The position numbers were made by a program, and so were the translations under genes. Source: JACCYQ01 sp036675565 (GTDB taxonomy: Bacteria; Bacteroidota; Bacteroidia; Chitinophagales; Chitinophagaceae). Taken from it: DNA of 64,000 nt. Location of the stretch: contig JAKFER010000137.1 of assembly GCA_036675565.1 (NCBI GenBank), positions 1 to 64,000 on the forward strand. The letters run 5' to 3'. Below, piece by piece: positions 54,201 to 63,231 of this stretch (the first letter of the stretch is position 1; every line of letters begins with the position of its first letter). Under the pieces are notes generated by a model. It searched no databases, was not told the DNA's origin, and saw only the letters and a program-made list of their open reading frames with translations.

Positions 54201-56206
54201 ATGTAATACCCACATTTGATTTTGGAACTTCCCTTACCATCTGTGCTGATGGAACTGTTCCAACTTTACCAAATACATCTGACAACGGTATTTCTGGAAC
54301 ATGGAATCCCGCAGTTGTCAGCAACCAGGCATCCGGTACATATACATTCACACCATCTGCAGGAATTTGCGCAACAATTGCAATATTCACTGTGACTGTT
54401 AATCCAAACCAGTTACCAACTTTTGACTTTGGCACTGCTTTGACCCTTTGTGCAGAAGCAACAGCACCAGCATTACCAACAACATCAACCAATAACATTA
54501 CCGGTACCTGGAACCCTTCAACGATTGACAATGAAAATTCCGGCACCTATACTTTTACACCTACAACGGGTTTATGTGCAACCGTTACAACTTTAACGGT
54601 GACCATTAGCCCAAATCAAACACCTGTATTCAGTTTTGGATCATCCTTAACCATTTGTGCCCGCGAAACCGTTCCTGCATTACCAACAACATCTGATAAT
54701 GGCATCAGCGGAACCTGGAATCCATCAAGCATTGATAATCAAAATTCAGGTATATATACCTTCACGCCTGCTGCAGGGGTATGTGCAACGACTGCAACAT
54801 TTACAGTAACCGTTACACCGAATATTACACCCACATTTACATTTGGCACATCGTTAACGATTTGTGCGGAAGATTTTGTTCCAGCATTACCATCCACATC
54901 TGATAATGGCATTACGGGAACCTGGAACCCGACAGAAATCAACAAACAAGCTTCCGGAGTATATACGTTCACGCCAACTGCAGGTGTATGTGCAACAACT
55001 GCAACATTTACAGTAACCGTAAATCAAAATGTTTTACCGCTATTCGATTTTGGAACTTCGATGACGGTTTGTTCAGACAGTACCGTACCGGTATTACCAA
55101 CGGCATCAACCAATGGCATCATCGGAACATGGAGTCCTGCAACGATTGATAACCAGGCATCCGGAACTTATACTTTTACGCCTGCCGCCGGATCATGTGG
55201 CACAATGACCAGTTTAACCGTAACGGTAACACCAAGTATTGCACCCACATTTGACCTGGAACCAACCTTATCCATTTGCACCGGTGGCGATGTTCCTGTA
55301 TTACCTGCAAAATCAACCAATGATATTGAAGGAACCTGGGAGCCAGCCATAGTAGATAACCAGGCATCCGGCGTGTATACATTTACTCCTGATGCAACAC
55401 CCGAACAATGTATCGGCAAATTTACCCTGACCGTTACCGTTAACCCGATCCTAAATCCAACATTTGATTTTGGAACTTCATTGTCGCTGTGTCGCGGCAC
55501 TTCAGCACCATTACTGCCATCCACGTCTGCCAATGGAATCGAAGGCACATGGAGCCCGGCAGCAATAAGCAACCAGGTTTCAGGAACCTATACATTTACC
55601 ACTACGCCAGGTCAATGTGCCACTGAAGAAGCTACACTGGTAGTTACGGTTAATGAAATTCCAACTGTAAACCAGGTTTCAAATAATACGGTTAATGATG
55701 GAATGACAGTTCCGGCAAATAATTTAACAGGCACGCCAACGAATGTAATTTATAACTGGACAAACTCGAATCCTGCCATTGGTTTGGTAGCTTCTGGTAA
55801 TGGCAACATCCCTTCATTCACTGCAACCAACCAGGGGAATGCACCCATCAGCGGAACCATCACCGTTACTCCTATGAACAATGGCTGTGCGGGTACCTCT
55901 TTAAATTATGTAGTTACCGTAAATCCTTTGGATAAAGATGTTTTTGTTCCGAATGTATTTACACCAAATGCAGATGGAAAGAATGATATCCTCTATGTGT
56001 ACAGCAACTATATCACCGAACTGGAGATGCGGATATTTAACCAGTATGGACAGGAAATTCATATGATCAATAATGTAAGTCGCGGCTGGGATGGAACACA
56101 CCGTGGCAAACAACAGCCCGTGGGCGTTTATGTATATACGTTACGAGCCGTACTGACTGATGGACGTATCATTAAATCAAAAGGATCAATCACCCTATTA
56201 CGATAA
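51251..56206 (+). CDS. Giant repeat surface protein with gliding-motility-type C-terminal domain
   Basis: The 1651-residue protein has a signal peptide (about 1-25, ending IYGQ), an N-terminal region of about 270 residues without known domain, then 17 tandem ~69-residue repeats (DNA 52130-55657). A consensus unit reads PTFxFGTxLTICAxxxxPxLPTTSxNxIxGTWxPxxxxNQxSGTYTFTPxxGxCATxxTxTVTVxPN. Each has two Cys about 42 residues apart that may form a disulfide. An Ig/PKD-like stretch follows, and the last ~85 residues (VPNVFTPNADGKNDILYVYS ... WDGTHRGKQQPVGVYVY) are the CHU-C/gliding-motility type B sorting domain of the type IX secretion system. It is probably a surface adhesin. sprF- and porE-like genes follow directly, as in SprB-type clusters. 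Confidence 0.92.
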   Translation: MSHRTISFAFACLLAAFFSINIYGQSFGANASAVSMSDCNENSFYNTTSTGANIIAPADHVFAGTNLGAYTQNSGTLILRGAEVRTFQTPGVANVCNVRMYYRSYLATNTPGAFNIMEIPFLDDCDVPNSTYTSGGPCAEGDKKWRTVIADGETTPYAPVDLTSKTAGNYILEVYFEITGSTTSTTACDETVLLNNGGDNYKASFSIQSPVLGSTNPTTCNGSEGSITISGLTAGATYSLSYMDDDAMVGPADHIANGSGQVILNGLNAGIYSGFSLLIKGCTTELNTGLILSNPVFTPTFNKIASFCAGTTPPALQTTSNNGVTGTWSPAVIDNQASGTYRFTPDPGQCGISVNLNVVVNPILTPTFSFGTALTICGDASVPVLPTTSTNGKIGSWSPSAIDNQNSGTYTFTPATGQCATTTTLTVTVNPNITPTFSFGTSLSICADATAPALPTTSSNNITGTWSPSTIDNQNSGTYTFTPTAGLCATTSTLTVTVSPNITPTFDFGTSLTFCADGTVPALPTTSENGITGTWNPAVVSNQASATYTFTPTAGLCATTATFTVTVAPNITPTFDFGTSLTICADGAVPTLPTTSVNSITGTWNAATVDNQNSATYTFTPTAGQCATNATFSVTVNPNITPTFSFGTALTICADATAPALPTTSANNITGTWSPSTIDNQNSGTYTFTPTAGLCATTTTLTVTVNPNITPTFDFGTAISICAGDDAIPNLKPSSTNGINGTWNPSEVSNTTSGVYTFTPAAGQCATPITFTVTVNNNEVPTFDFGTALTICSGETVPVLPGTSENNITGTWYPTEISNTVSDTYTFLPAEGICATMTTLSVTVNPNITPTFSFGTAQTICADAAAPVLPTTSSNNITGTWNPAVVNNQVSGTYTFTPGAGQCATIAEFTVTVNPNEIPTFSFGTSLTICAGETVPALPSSSENGISGTWSPAAVDNQISATYTFTPGGGCASPTTFNVTVTPNVIPTFDFGTSLTICADGTVPTLPNTSDNGISGTWNPAVVSNQASGTYTFTPSAGICATIAIFTVTVNPNQLPTFDFGTALTLCAEATAPALPTTSTNNITGTWNPSTIDNENSGTYTFTPTTGLCATVTTLTVTISPNQTPVFSFGSSLTICARETVPALPTTSDNGISGTWNPSSIDNQNSGIYTFTPAAGVCATTATFTVTVTPNITPTFTFGTSLTICAEDFVPALPSTSDNGITGTWNPTEINKQASGVYTFTPTAGVCATTATFTVTVNQNVLPLFDFGTSMTVCSDSTVPVLPTASTNGIIGTWSPATIDNQASGTYTFTPAAGSCGTMTSLTVTVTPSIAPTFDLEPTLSICTGGDVPVLPAKSTNDIEGTWEPAIVDNQASGVYTFTPDATPEQCIGKFTLTVTVNPILNPTFDFGTSLSLCRGTSAPLLPSTSANGIEGTWSPAAISNQVSGTYTFTTTPGQCATEEATLVVTVNEIPTVNQVSNNTVNDGMTVPANNLTGTPTNVIYNWTNSNPAIGLVASGNGNIPSFTATNQGNAPISGTITVTPMNNGCAGTSLNYVVTVNPLDKDVFVPNVFTPNADGKNDILYVYSNYITELEMRIFNQYGQEIHMINNVSRGWDGTHRGKQQPVGVYVYTLRAVLTDGRIIKSKGSITLLR
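52130..55657 (+). repeat. 17 tandem ~207-bp coding repeats in the adhesin gene
   Basis: About 17 units of ~69 codons each; repeats 7, 10, 16 and 17 differ by one or two codons in length. Repeats 3 and 6 are among the most alike, with long shared blocks around NNITGTWSPSTIDNQNSG, whereas repeat 16 is the most divergent. Such arrays tend to change copy number by recombination. Confidence 0.9.
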
Positions 56207-56266
56207 ATAAACAATGCAACTATATTCTATATTATCACCGATAATAAAAAACCGAAACTAACACAG

Positions 56267-57277
56267 ATGCAACTACGCGGATATATCACAGCTTGTTTGC
56301 TGATCGCATCGATTCAACAATCGATTGCACAGACAGATCCCCACTTCACCCAGAACTATACTTTTCCGATGTATATTAATCCCGCGATGACCGGCGGCAG
56401 TGATGGTGAATACAGGGTTTCTGCAATTTACCGGAGTCAATGGGGCGGTATTGGAAATCCTTATCGTACAACGGGTATTTCGTTCGATACCCGGACGAAT
56501 AAAAATATTTCACTGGGCGTTAACCTGTTGAATCAATCTGCTGGTGACGGAGGTTTTAATTATTTTAATACCTATGCCTCCGTTGCTTATACCGGGGTTA
56601 AATTCGGCACCAACAATGAACACCGGATGGTGTTTGCTATGCAGGCTGGTTTAATCAACCGCCGCGTAGATCAATCTAAATTTAAATGGGGTGAACAGTG
56701 GAATCCGATTACAGGTTATAATGCAAACAACGCAATCACAGAAAGTTTTGCTTCCACATCTGCAACGACACTGGATATGGGAACCGGCGTTTTATATTAT
56801 GATGCTTCACCCAATAAAAAATACAATGTTTTTGGTGGATTATCATTCTTTCATATCAACCGGCCCAAAGACCCGATCATCTCTGAAGAAAGTGTTGAAT
56901 TGAATACCATACCGCTGCGTTATGTTTTACATGGCGGTGTAAGCTTTAATATTTCTGACAGGGCCAGCATTGTACCACATTTTTTATTTAATCAGCAAGG
57001 CACGGCCAATGAAACAATGCTGGGCACTTATGTACAATTGAATGTGAATGAAGAAACGGATCTGATGCTGGGTGGATATTACCGTTACAAAGATGCGATT
57101 GCACCTTTTGTAGGCGTAGATTATAAAAATTTCATTTTCGGATTAAGCTATGATGCCAATACTTCGAAACTGGGCAACATGGCCAGGAACATCAACAGTT
57201 TTGAACTGAGTCTTTCATATATAAAACGAGAAGGAACCAAAAGCATTTTTGATTTTATCCGCTGTCCGCGATTATAA
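56267..57277 (+). CDS. Type IX secretion system membrane protein, PorP/SprF family
   Basis: The 336-residue outer-membrane barrel has a signal peptide (about 1-21, ending SIAQ) and the family opening TDPHFTQNYTFPMYINPAMTGGSDGEYRVSAIYRSQWGGIGNPYRTTGISFD. Strand-rich segments continue to the end FDFIRCPRL. SprF/PorP proteins act with the type IX machinery to attach or export a specific partner adhesin carrying a type B CTD. Its place 60 bp after the giant repeat protein gene fits a dedicated partner role. A porE-like gene follows after 122 bp. Confidence 0.93.
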   Translation: MQLRGYITACLLIASIQQSIAQTDPHFTQNYTFPMYINPAMTGGSDGEYRVSAIYRSQWGGIGNPYRTTGISFDTRTNKNISLGVNLLNQSAGDGGFNYFNTYASVAYTGVKFGTNNEHRMVFAMQAGLINRRVDQSKFKWGEQWNPITGYNANNAITESFASTSATTLDMGTGVLYYDASPNKKYNVFGGLSFFHINRPKDPIISEESVELNTIPLRYVLHGGVSFNISDRASIVPHFLFNQQGTANETMLGTYVQLNVNEETDLMLGGYYRYKDAIAPFVGVDYKNFIFGLSYDANTSKLGNMARNINSFELSLSYIKREGTKSIFDFIRCPRL

Positions 57278-57399
57278 AATCAACAGGGAAGTGAGCGCTG
57301 GAAATCTTTATTACAAAAGTTTGAGCCAATATTATGAATAACATTTTAACGCTAAAAATCAAAAACAATCATCCGGTAATATCTTGTTTGGCAAAACAA

Positions 57400-59391
57400 A
57401 TGGCCAACAGGATTTTATTATTGTTTGTAGGTTGCATATCCCTTTTTCATGCACAGGGTCAGTCAGATAAGCGACTCGAATTGGCCGATCAATATTTTGC
57501 TGCCGGCGATTATTATACCGCTGCTGGCTTATATGAGCAATTCCTGAATCCTGCCAAAAAAGAAATAGAACCCACCGGTTTTCCATTGAATTCCAAAAAG
57601 AACAGAACAGGAAAAATGGGCAATCAAACAAAATCAGCTATTCTTTTTAAACAAGCGGAAAGTTACAGACTGGCAAATTACTGGCCTGAAGCTTCATCCC
57701 GTTATTTGTCATATTTCAAAGAGGATGAAGAGAAAAATGCAAACGGTTTATACTGGTATGCTGTATGCCAGCGAAGCATGGGAAATTATGCTTTGGCGGA
57801 AGAAAGCATTAACCAGTTTTTAAACTCCTTTACAGGTAATGCTTTTAAGCAAGCCGCAGAAAATGAACTGGCAACCCTTCAATTTATAAAGAGCCAGCAT
57901 GCAAGGCCGGACTCAGGCATGTTTCATATTCAAAAGATCAACACATTATTTGGAAATGAAAAAGGCGTATATGCTCCTGTTGCTATTACACACGAAAAAG
58001 TTTTATTAACCAGCACCGAAAAAGACACGGTTTATGTTGAAGGAATTAATCCATATCACAACCGGCTATTCACGGCTGCAATGAATAATGGCGGATTACA
58101 AAATATTGAACCGGTAAAGATTTTAAATTTAGATGCTACGCTTAACCAGGGTGCTGCCAGTATCAGTGCTGATGGACAATACCTTTATTTTACCCAGTGG
58201 AAAAATGAGAATGGAAAAAGTTTATCAGCCATTTATTATGCTACTAAAAATGAAAACGGATGGAGCCAGCCTGTAAAGCTGCCTTTGATCAACACAGAAA
58301 ATTTTAGCAGCAAACAACCTTTCAGTTCTGCTGATGGCAAGTATTTGTTCTTTGCCAGCAACCGGCCAGGCGGCTACGGTCAATTTGATATCTGGTTTGC
58401 ACCATTGCATAAAGATGGCAGTACCGGTGAACCCGTCAATGCAGGCGCCGGTTTAAATACAGCAGGAAATGAACAAGCTCCTTATTATCATGTAAGCAGC
58501 AATAGCCTGGTTTTTTCAACTGATCGTTCACCAGGTATGGGAGGTTATGATCTTTTTGTATCAAACGGAAAAGAAAAACAGTGGACAAAACCAGAGAACA
58601 TGGGCCACCCGGTAAATTCTTCGCGTGACGATCTTTACTTTTTTGCAAATTCCAATGAAGCATTACTGAATGATGCCATTATCAGTTCTGATCGCGGTTC
58701 TGATTGTTGCCTCGAGACTTATACTGTAAGTAAAACACCTAAGAAAAAAGTATTAACCGGTATGGTTATCGACTGTCGCAATAATGCACCAGTAGAAGGT
58801 GCCGAAGTGGTCATGAAAGATGTTACCGGAAAAAGTTTACGAACAAATACCGGCAGTGACGGATCCTTTCGATTTGATTTAACCGGTATTGTAAACCAGC
58901 AACAATTTTTTGTAACAAAGGATATGTATAATGAAGTAACGGAAGCAGTCAATATTGCCAAAAATGATGAATCCCATTGGCAAACAGACGTAATGACCAA
59001 TGCAACCATTTGCATGGAAAAGAAACTGGTGATTAAACCAGAAACGGTTGTGAGTGTATATTTTGATTTTGACAGAAGTGATATTAAAGATCGTGGTATT
59101 GAACAGTTGGATTCCATTTATACTGTTTTAATGGAAGATACATTAGCCACGATCCAGATCTCCGGTTATACAGATGGACGTGGTTCAGAAGCTTACAACA
59201 AAATATTATCTGACAAACGTGCCAAGGCTTGCGCTGATTACCTTGTTTCAAAAGGCATTGACAGCAGCCGGATAACCTTTGAATCATTTGGTGCCTGCTG
59301 TCCTGTAGAAATGGAAATGATCAATGGCCGAGATAATCCTGATGGCAGAAGTATGAACCGCAGGGCATTGATAAACATTACTAAAGATTAA
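57400..59391 (+). CDS. PorE-like OmpA family protein (TPR, beta-propeller, CarboxypepD-like, OmpA)
   Basis: From the ATG at 57400 the product has 663 residues and a signal peptide (MANRILLLFVGCISLFHAQGQ). In order follow TPR helices (LELADQYFAAGDYYTAAGLYEQFL), a PD40-type propeller (GAASISADGQYLYFTQW, QPFSSADGKYLFFASNRPGGYGQFDIW, LVFSTDRSPGMGGYDLFVS), a regulatory-like domain (GMVIDCRNNAPVEGAEVVMKDVTGK), and an OmpA peptidoglycan-binding domain (VYFDFDRSDIKDRGIEQLDS ... SGYTDGRGSEAYNKILSDKRA). This matches PorE, which links the type IX machine to peptidoglycan. The frame opens at ATG 57334, but the later start gives a compact signal peptide; the earlier one remains possible. Copies of such genes often accompany SprB-type adhesins, so this may not be the core PorE. 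Confidence 0.88.
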   Translation: MANRILLLFVGCISLFHAQGQSDKRLELADQYFAAGDYYTAAGLYEQFLNPAKKEIEPTGFPLNSKKNRTGKMGNQTKSAILFKQAESYRLANYWPEASSRYLSYFKEDEEKNANGLYWYAVCQRSMGNYALAEESINQFLNSFTGNAFKQAAENELATLQFIKSQHARPDSGMFHIQKINTLFGNEKGVYAPVAITHEKVLLTSTEKDTVYVEGINPYHNRLFTAAMNNGGLQNIEPVKILNLDATLNQGAASISADGQYLYFTQWKNENGKSLSAIYYATKNENGWSQPVKLPLINTENFSSKQPFSSADGKYLFFASNRPGGYGQFDIWFAPLHKDGSTGEPVNAGAGLNTAGNEQAPYYHVSSNSLVFSTDRSPGMGGYDLFVSNGKEKQWTKPENMGHPVNSSRDDLYFFANSNEALLNDAIISSDRGSDCCLETYTVSKTPKKKVLTGMVIDCRNNAPVEGAEVVMKDVTGKSLRTNTGSDGSFRFDLTGIVNQQQFFVTKDMYNEVTEAVNIAKNDESHWQTDVMTNATICMEKKLVIKPETVVSVYFDFDRSDIKDRGIEQLDSIYTVLMEDTLATIQISGYTDGRGSEAYNKILSDKRAKACADYLVSKGIDSSRITFESFGACCPVEMEMINGRDNPDGRSMNRRALINITKD

Positions 59392-59435
59392 TTCTTAAAA
59401 AAGTTTTCGGTAGAATTTTTGTTAGGATATACAGT

Positions 59436-59462
59436 AACCCCGGCTTGGAACCGGGGTTTTTT
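59436..59462 (+). terminator. Terminator of the adhesin-sprF-porE-like operon
   Basis: AACCCCGG (59436-59443) pairs with CCGGGGTT (59451-59458) and is followed by T residues; it abuts the stop of the convergent MFS gene. Confidence 0.9.
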
Positions 59463-60630
59463 ATTTTAATTTCTCTTTGGATTTTACCAGCAATGCAATG
59501 AGCCCCAAAATGGGTCCGATGCTTAACAACATAAAAATATATTTACCAAATGCAGGTGCAACGAGATTAATGAATTGAATGCTGATAATGGTTATCGAAA
59601 AACCAATGCAATTCACAATAGTTAATGCTGTGCCGCGATATTCAGGACTGGCATTATTTGCAACAAGGGTTGAAAATAAAGGTGAATCCGCTACAACCAC
59701 CATCCCCCAAAATACCAGGAAGATGATGAGACAATAAGCCGGTACAACAAACAAAAGCCAGGGAGAAACTAAACAACATATACAAGATAGCATCAGGCAG
59801 ACAGTGGCGAGTTTTTTTACGCCAACATTATTTGAAAACCACCCGCTGGTAAAACAAGCCAAACCACCCGAAGCAATGATGACAAATGAATATAATGGAA
59901 TATTAAAATTTACACCAGGAAATTGTTGCTGGTAAGTGAACAACATCACCGGAACAAAAGCCCAGAATGTATATAACTCCCACATATGACCGAAATAACC
60001 AAATGCAGCCGAACGAAAATGATTATCACGAAAACTGATTAAAAAAGCTTTCCAGTTAAACAGGCTGGACTTTTTCCTGAAAGGTCCGTCAGGAACACCC
60101 AGCAGGATAATGAAACCGCCCAGGACTGATAAAACAGATGTTGTAATGATAACCAGTTTCCAGGGTAAATGGCTGGTAAAATTTTTCAGTAAATGAGGAA
60201 AAGCGGTACCTAAAACCAGCGCCCCAACGAGCAAGCCCAGCGATTTTCCAAGTCCTTTTTGAAAATAGTCGGAAGCTATTTTCATTCCTACAGGATAAAT
60301 ACCCGCCAGGAAAAATCCTGTGACAAAACGAAAAAACAAAATACCAGTGCCTTCAATTCCTGGGAATAAAACACCGAGGTTAAAAACAGCGGCAAGTACT
60401 GAACTGGCAAAGAAAACTTTTGATGGAGAAAACCGGTCGGCAATGGTAAATAAAGCAAACACCAACGTGCCGAAAATAAAACCAAACTGCACCGCGCTGG
60501 TAATATGCGCCAGGAAACTGGCTGGCAGGTCCAATGCTAAAATTAAATCCGGAAGTACCGCATTACCCGCAAACCATAACGATGTAGATAAAAACTGCGC
60601 AACGACGATGAAGGGTAAAATTTTATTCAT
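59461..60630 (-). CDS. MFS transporter
   Basis: The 389-residue protein has about 12 hydrophobic helices. The first half contains PFIVVAQFLSTSLWFAGNAVLPDLI and the A-motif-like loop LFTIADRFSPSKVFFASSVLAAVF; the second half includes a weaker copy (FTSGWFSNNVGVKKLATVCL). It resembles drug/sugar MFS permeases of the YbfB/YjiJ-like or CynX type, but the substrate is not predictable. No regulator or partner is adjacent. It is convergent with the porE-like gene, with the terminator touching its stop codon. Confidence 0.9.
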   Translation of the reverse strand: MNKILPFIVVAQFLSTSLWFAGNAVLPDLILALDLPASFLAHITSAVQFGFIFGTLVFALFTIADRFSPSKVFFASSVLAAVFNLGVLFPGIEGTGILFFRFVTGFFLAGIYPVGMKIASDYFQKGLGKSLGLLVGALVLGTAFPHLLKNFTSHLPWKLVIITTSVLSVLGGFIILLGVPDGPFRKKSSLFNWKAFLISFRDNHFRSAAFGYFGHMWELYTFWAFVPVMLFTYQQQFPGVNFNIPLYSFVIIASGGLACFTSGWFSNNVGVKKLATVCLMLSCICCLVSPWLLFVVPAYCLIIFLVFWGMVVVADSPLFSTLVANNASPEYRGTALTIVNCIGFSITIISIQFINLVAPAFGKYIFMLLSIGPILGLIALLVKSKEKLK

Positions 60631-60742
60631 TGGAGAAAACCTGGGGCATGAATTTAATTTATCTGTTGCGAATATGAATGAGAAATGTGGATGAAAAAAA
60701 AATGGTTGTCTCCCATATTGGGAGATTTATGTGGAACCGTTA

Positions 60743-60801
60743 CTTCCCCCGCGAGTCTCTCAGCATAGCCAATGTGCTGTGGGGAGGACTCGCGGAGGAA
60801 G
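60743..60801. repeat. GC-rich imperfect palindrome, REP-like
   Basis: A 59-bp hairpin: CTTCC (60743-60747) pairs with GGAAG (60797-60801), and CGCGAGTC (60750-60757) pairs with GACTCGCG (60787-60794); inside, CAGCA (60761-60765) pairs with TGCTG (60775-60779). It is far richer in GC than its surroundings and lies in the 308-bp spacer between the divergent MFS and lipoprotein genes. No T-run follows on either strand. It looks like an intergenic REP/BIME-type repeat rather than a terminator. Confidence 0.7.
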
Positions 60802-60938
60802 CAAAGGAGGTTTTAAACCGGTTATAAACCTATTTCATTTCGTGTCGTCATTTTATACCGTTCATCATTAACCGCATATTTATGTGATCGGGAAGCATGC
60901 AATACCAGCTAAATTGGCTTATAAATTACTATACCAAA

Positions 60939-61379
60939 ATGAAAAAGACTATCATTATTCTAACTGCTTTTTTGGCATTTGCAGCCTGTAAAAAGACTGT
61001 TATAAATCTGCCGGTGGAACCCGAAGTAACAAAAACAGCAGTGTGGACAATTGCTCCTGTAAGCGATTACTCTCACCCCTATTACAATAATGCCAATGCA
61101 GAAGTGAAACTTGCTGTTGCCAGGCAAATTCAAAATCCTTACAGGGAAGAAATTATTTGGGATACAACATTTGTAAGAAGACCGATGAGCCAGTACATGC
61201 AACTTAACCCTTATGTGGTAACCAAGACTTTTACAGGTTTAAAAGATAGCCAGGATAAGATTACCGTCGGCTACTCCATAAGCTATATTACCGGGCCTCT
61301 GAATGCGCAGCAATTTTCCGGTTACGGTGCTGTTATGGATCACGGCAACAGCACTCATAGAGTAAATGTAAATCTGTAA
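60939..61379 (+). CDS. Small lipoprotein of unknown function
   Basis: From the ATG at 60939 the 146-residue product begins MKKTIIILTAFLAFAAC (lipobox, Cys17), then KKTVINLPVEPEVTKTAVWTIAPVSDYSHPYYNNANAEVKLAVARQI, a mostly beta-strand protein ending in NSTHRVNVNL. I do not recognise the family. The earlier in-frame ATG at 60897 gives an N-terminus without signal logic and was rejected. It is divergent from the MFS gene, across the GC-rich palindrome, and convergent with the cyclase gene. Confidence 0.8.
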   Translation: MKKTIIILTAFLAFAACKKTVINLPVEPEVTKTAVWTIAPVSDYSHPYYNNANAEVKLAVARQIQNPYREEIIWDTTFVRRPMSQYMQLNPYVVTKTFTGLKDSQDKITVGYSISYITGPLNAQQFSGYGAVMDHGNSTHRVNVNL

Positions 61380-61435
61380 AATCCAGGGTAGCTTCCCCAA
61401 TGGGCCCGTATTGTTGTATTTGTACTCAAAAATAT

Positions 61436-63223
61436 TTAAGATAGAAAATACATCTTTAATGCACCGTGGTTTTTCACCTCGATCTCGCCCCTGTATATGC
61501 ATGGGAATTCATCTTTGATCTGTTGGTAGGTAGTTTCAGATAAATTAATTTTTCCGGGATCTGAATTCGATTCCATTCTCGATGCAATGTTCACCGTATC
61601 ACCCCAAATATCATATTGCCATTTATTGATACCTACAATACCAGCAACAACCGGCCCGGTGTGAATGCCAATCCTTATTTCAAAATGGCTCAAACCATCC
61701 TGAGCATTTAAAGACTTATTGACCAGGCCTAACATTTCCTTTGCAGCCTGGATGGCATTCTTAGCATGGGATTTATTAATGGTTGGCAGCCCGCTTGCAC
61801 ACATGTAGGAATCACCTACCGTTTTAATTTTTTCCAAACCAAACCTGGCCGTGATCTCGTCAAACCGTTTATAATAATAATCGATGCTCTCCACTAATTT
61901 TTCAGGTGCAATATGTTCGGCCGATCTTGCAAATTCTACAAAATCAGTAAACATAACCGTAACCTGGTCAAATTTTACAGCATCTACCCTGCCCTTTTCC
62001 TTTAACTCTTTAGCGATTTCTACAGGAAGAATGTTGAGCAGTAAACTTTCCGATCTTTTCGTTTCTTTTGAAATGGCTTTATAATACTTATACACCGTAC
62101 CCAATAATACCGTGGTTAAACCAAGTATGATAAAAAGCGAAATCAGTATGGTGCGCTGATTTTTTCTCTTCTGGTTCACCAGGTTTAATTCAACCTGTTT
62201 TTGAGACAGTTCATAATTTGTACGCTGGTTTGCGAGCTCTCTTTCTATTTGAATATTGCTGACACTATCCCGGAATGCAATATGATCCTTATAATATTTT
62301 AATGCCTCATTATAGTTGCCGGATTGCTCATATAACTCAGATAACTTTTTGTTCGCTTCACTGATCTGGGCTTTAAATCCATATCGTTTTGCAAGAACTA
62401 AACTGCGCATGGCATAGGCCAATGCTGTTTTTGGATCATTTTTCTGAATATAGATATCACACATGGAAATGAGATAGATACAGATAGGATTAAAATCTTT
62501 TAATTTCAGCAGTGTATCAATCGCCTTTTTTAAATTTTTTTCAGCCAGGTTGAAATTTCCAATTTTGGTATATATCATCCCCGAATTACCCAGGCTATAG
62601 GCTTCACCAATCCGGTAATTTATTTTTTCAAAAATTTTTCCCGACTCGCTGAAATACACCAGGGCAGAGTCATAATTTTCACGATTTAAAAATTCATCAC
62701 CTGCATTTAAAATAGCGGTTGCTAATAGAGTTGAATCATTTGCTTGCCTTAATATGGCAATAGCTTTATAATAGTAAAGCATGGCATTGGCTGTATCATT
62801 ATTTATAGAGTAAACATCTGCGATGTTACTATAAGCACCTCCTTCTCCAGCCTTGTACCTTGCTGCTTTTGCAGCTTCTGCACTATTAAAATAAGCTTCT
62901 AAGGCTTCTGCAAGATTACCCTGTAATCTTTTCTTATTTCCCTTTTGTTGGTATCCGTGAAACAGGTATTCACTGTTCCCTAACACAATGGACAGGTTGA
63001 TTAATTCTTCTGCATATTGTAAAGACAATTCAAGATCATTTACTTCATTAAATGAAAGATTGCGCAGTAATTCCAGTTTTGCCGTATCGGTTACATTTCC
63101 TTCGCGGTAAATTATTGCAAGACTATCAGCAATACGTTGATCCTGCCCGTTAGTATTAAGGAACTGGCAAATAAAAATACCTGCCATTAAACAGGCCTTT
63201 ACACTATGGATAAAATTTTTCAA
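61436..63223 (-). CDS. TPR-containing class III adenylate cyclase
   Basis: The 595-residue protein has a signal peptide (1-26, cleaved after NGQ), TPR repeats (about 60-320), a membrane helix (358-378), a helical linker and a class III cyclase domain (about 415-590). Catalytic residues all appear present: metal Asp D427 (VMFTDF) and D471 (VGDSYM), purine-specific K467 (KIKT) and D538 (YDIWGDTVN), and N545 and R549. The Lys/Asp pair predicts ATP as substrate, giving cAMP. The TPR part would be periplasmic and the cyclase cytoplasmic. The start is TTG at 63223, as the only ATG (63187) would cut the signal peptide. It follows a small gene by 8 bp. Confidence 0.9.
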   Translation of the reverse strand: MKNFIHSVKACLMAGIFICQFLNTNGQDQRIADSLAIIYREGNVTDTAKLELLRNLSFNEVNDLELSLQYAEELINLSIVLGNSEYLFHGYQQKGNKKRLQGNLAEALEAYFNSAEAAKAARYKAGEGGAYSNIADVYSINNDTANAMLYYYKAIAILRQANDSTLLATAILNAGDEFLNRENYDSALVYFSESGKIFEKINYRIGEAYSLGNSGMIYTKIGNFNLAEKNLKKAIDTLLKLKDFNPICIYLISMCDIYIQKNDPKTALAYAMRSLVLAKRYGFKAQISEANKKLSELYEQSGNYNEALKYYKDHIAFRDSVSNIQIERELANQRTNYELSQKQVELNLVNQKRKNQRTILISLFIILGLTTVLLGTVYKYYKAISKETKRSESLLLNILPVEIAKELKEKGRVDAVKFDQVTVMFTDFVEFARSAEHIAPEKLVESIDYYYKRFDEITARFGLEKIKTVGDSYMCASGLPTINKSHAKNAIQAAKEMLGLVNKSLNAQDGLSHFEIRIGIHTGPVVAGIVGINKWQYDIWGDTVNIASRMESNSDPGKINLSETTYQQIKDEFPCIYRGEIEVKNHGALKMYFLS

Positions 63224-63231
63224 AAACGAAA

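Noticed and set aside
52063..55572. Several long minus-strand frames inside the adhesin gene
   Set aside because: They share repeating, low-variety sequence imposed by the coding repeats on the other strand and are shadows.
60743..60801. Rho-independent terminator for either flanking gene
   Set aside because: It sits between divergent genes at their 5' ends and has no following T-run on either strand.
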